A stretch of DNA of 5,934 bases, taken from positions 1 to 5,934 of the forward strand of contig JAUVCL010000121.1 of the NCBI GenBank assembly GCA_030595845.1, given 5' to 3'. The DNA comes from Campylobacterota bacterium. GTDB lineage: Bacteria > Campylobacterota > Campylobacteria > Campylobacterales > Sulfurovaceae. This document shows positions 5,059 through 5,934 of the stretch, piece by piece. Each line of letters opens with the position of its first letter. The stretch's first letter is position 1. The notes below the pieces were generated by a model, which saw nothing but the letters and a program-made list of their open reading frames with translations, ran no database searches and had not been told where the DNA came from. The translations under genes and the position numbers were made by a program.

Positions 5059-5934
5059 TTATAGCACTTTTTCTTTCAACTCATTTATCTTCTCTTGCGT
5101 ACGTCTATCAAGTTCATCACCTAAAGCCTTGCCTTCAAAGCCCTCTGCCATTAACTCTGTTGGTGTCACACCTCTGTCAAAAGGTTTATCCCATACATCT
5201 AAGTACTTCGCCAATCTTCTCACCTTGGGATGATAATTCCCCACATACGACATAATCCCCTCTTTGAGTGCTAAGTTGGCTATGAAAGATAAGGTTAGTG
5301 CTGTAGGTAGAGAAGTTGCCAATTTTTTATAGTACACATTAGGTGTACCCAGTCTATCTAAGAGCACATCTGTCTCTATGTCCCAATATGACTTAGAGAT
5401 AAAAAGAAAATAATAATCTCTCAGTTCGTCCTCGAAGTTACTCTGATACTTTTGGAGCACTCTACTTAGTTGCATAAAAGTACTATGCTCCATACGCGCA
5501 TCAAAAAGTTTTTCAAAAATACCAAGTTGCATGAGATAATAGAGTCCATAATGCAAATACCCCGCCCTAAACATCTTCTCAAATTCAATAAAAATGCGTT
5601 CTTTAGGCAGGTCGTCCAGTGCAATCTTTTGACACAGAGTACAACTCTTCTCTTCTACTTTAAACCCAAAACGTGCAGAAAATTGCATGGCACGCAATAC
5701 ACGTAAACTGTCTTCTACAAATGAATGTTCATCTACCACGCGAAGTACCTTATGTTCCAGATCTTCCAATCCATTCCAAAAGTCTAATATCTGTTCATTT
5801 TGAATATCGTACATCAAAGCATTTATTGTAAAGTCACGTCTTTTTGATGCTACTTTTTCTTCGCTGGCAAGACTCACTTCAAAGCCTCTATGCCCTGTGG
5901 CAACCTTTTTTTCAGTACGAGGTAAAGCAATGTC
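5059..5934 (-). CDS. cca: Class II tRNA nucleotidyltransferase (CCA-adding enzyme / poly(A) polymerase family), 5' end outside window
   Basis: The 291 visible residues enter in frame from the right edge as DIALPRTEKK and run to a stop at 5059. Seen in order: the end of the nucleotidyltransferase palm (DIALPRTEKK..TGHRGFEV, 1-20), KRRDFTINALMYD (31-43, the RRDFTxNA motif), DFWNGLEDLEHKVLRVV (51-67) and FVEDSLRVLRAMQFSARFGF (72-91), with EDSLR matching the EDxxR motif that reads CTP and ATP through amino-acid side chains. The GGxxRD and DxD active-site motifs should lie just outside. The enzyme adds or repairs the 3' CCA of tRNAs without a nucleic-acid template. About 215 residues follow EDxxR with no HD phosphohydrolase signature, so it looks shorter than E. 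coli Cca. A GTG at 5875-5877 could be mistaken for a start, but the conserved sequence continues upstream of it. Poly(A) polymerase is a possible alternative. Confidence 0.92.
   Translation of the reverse strand, partial: DIALPRTEKKVATGHRGFEVSLASEEKVASKRRDFTINALMYDIQNEQILDFWNGLEDLEHKVLRVVDEHSFVEDSLRVLRAMQFSARFGFKVEEKSCTLCQKIALDDLPKERIFIEFEKMFRAGYLHYGLYYLMQLGIFEKLFDARMEHSTFMQLSRVLQKYQSNFEDELRDYYFLFISKSYWDIETDVLLDRLGTPNVYYKKLATSLPTALTLSFIANLALKEGIMSYVGNYHPKVRRLAKYLDVWDKPFDRGVTPTELMAEGFEGKALGDELDRRTQEKINELKEKVL

Noticed and set aside
4319..5255. Plus-strand frames of up to 115 codons opposite purU and cca
   Set aside because: The opposite-strand genes have clear family motifs throughout, and these frames show no domain or initiation signal.
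5875..5877. GTG as start of a complete 272-aa cca product
   Set aside because: Conserved nucleotidyltransferase sequence (ALPRTEKK..TGHRGFEV) continues in frame upstream to the window edge, so the gene is cut off rather than starting there.

Overview
The window reads as a piece of a Campylobacterota genome, most like the Sulfurovum/Sulfurimonas side of the phylum. The support is a low-GC, AT-rich base composition, densely packed co-directional genes, a separate glycyl-tRNA synthetase beta subunit, and a cca-purU pair that I recall also being adjacent in Campylobacter. The taxon is an inference from gene content and protein style; no search was run.

Every convincing gene is on the minus strand, so transcription runs from high to low coordinates. 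In that order they are: a tRNA nucleotidyltransferase (cca, cut by the right edge); purU, 29 bp later; a possible 26- or 31-codon leader ORF; trmL; a 51-residue one-helix membrane protein that starts 1 bp after trmL; glyS; a 43-residue lipoprotein that starts 1 bp after glyS; and an FAD-dependent oxidase resembling the MnmC C-terminal domain (cut by the left edge). The plus strand carries only shadow reading frames.

The theme is tRNA maturation and charging plus one-carbon metabolism. Cca builds the 3' CCA end, TrmL methylates the ribose of wobble base 34, the MnmC-like oxidase may act on the wobble-uridine side chain, GlyS contributes to charging tRNA-Gly, and PurU releases formate from 10-formyl-THF. 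Several junctions are stop/start couplings (TGATG, TGA-T-ATG, TAG-G-ATG), which suggests an operon-like unit.

The least ordinary signals are between genes. (1) Two REP-like doublets of nearly equal length (109 and 111 bp) lie on either side of the glyS-lipoprotein pair. Each is an inverted pair of ~32-bp hairpins with conserved flanks TATGCATT...AACGAG. One copy keeps the flanks and perfect pairing but has a different stem sequence. (2) The 87 nt between purU and trmL hold a short ORF with a good Shine-Dalgarno whose stop overlaps the trmL start region. A perfect 16-bp dyad sits just where trmL would need its own ribosome-binding site. This could be a translational-coupling leader or an operator.
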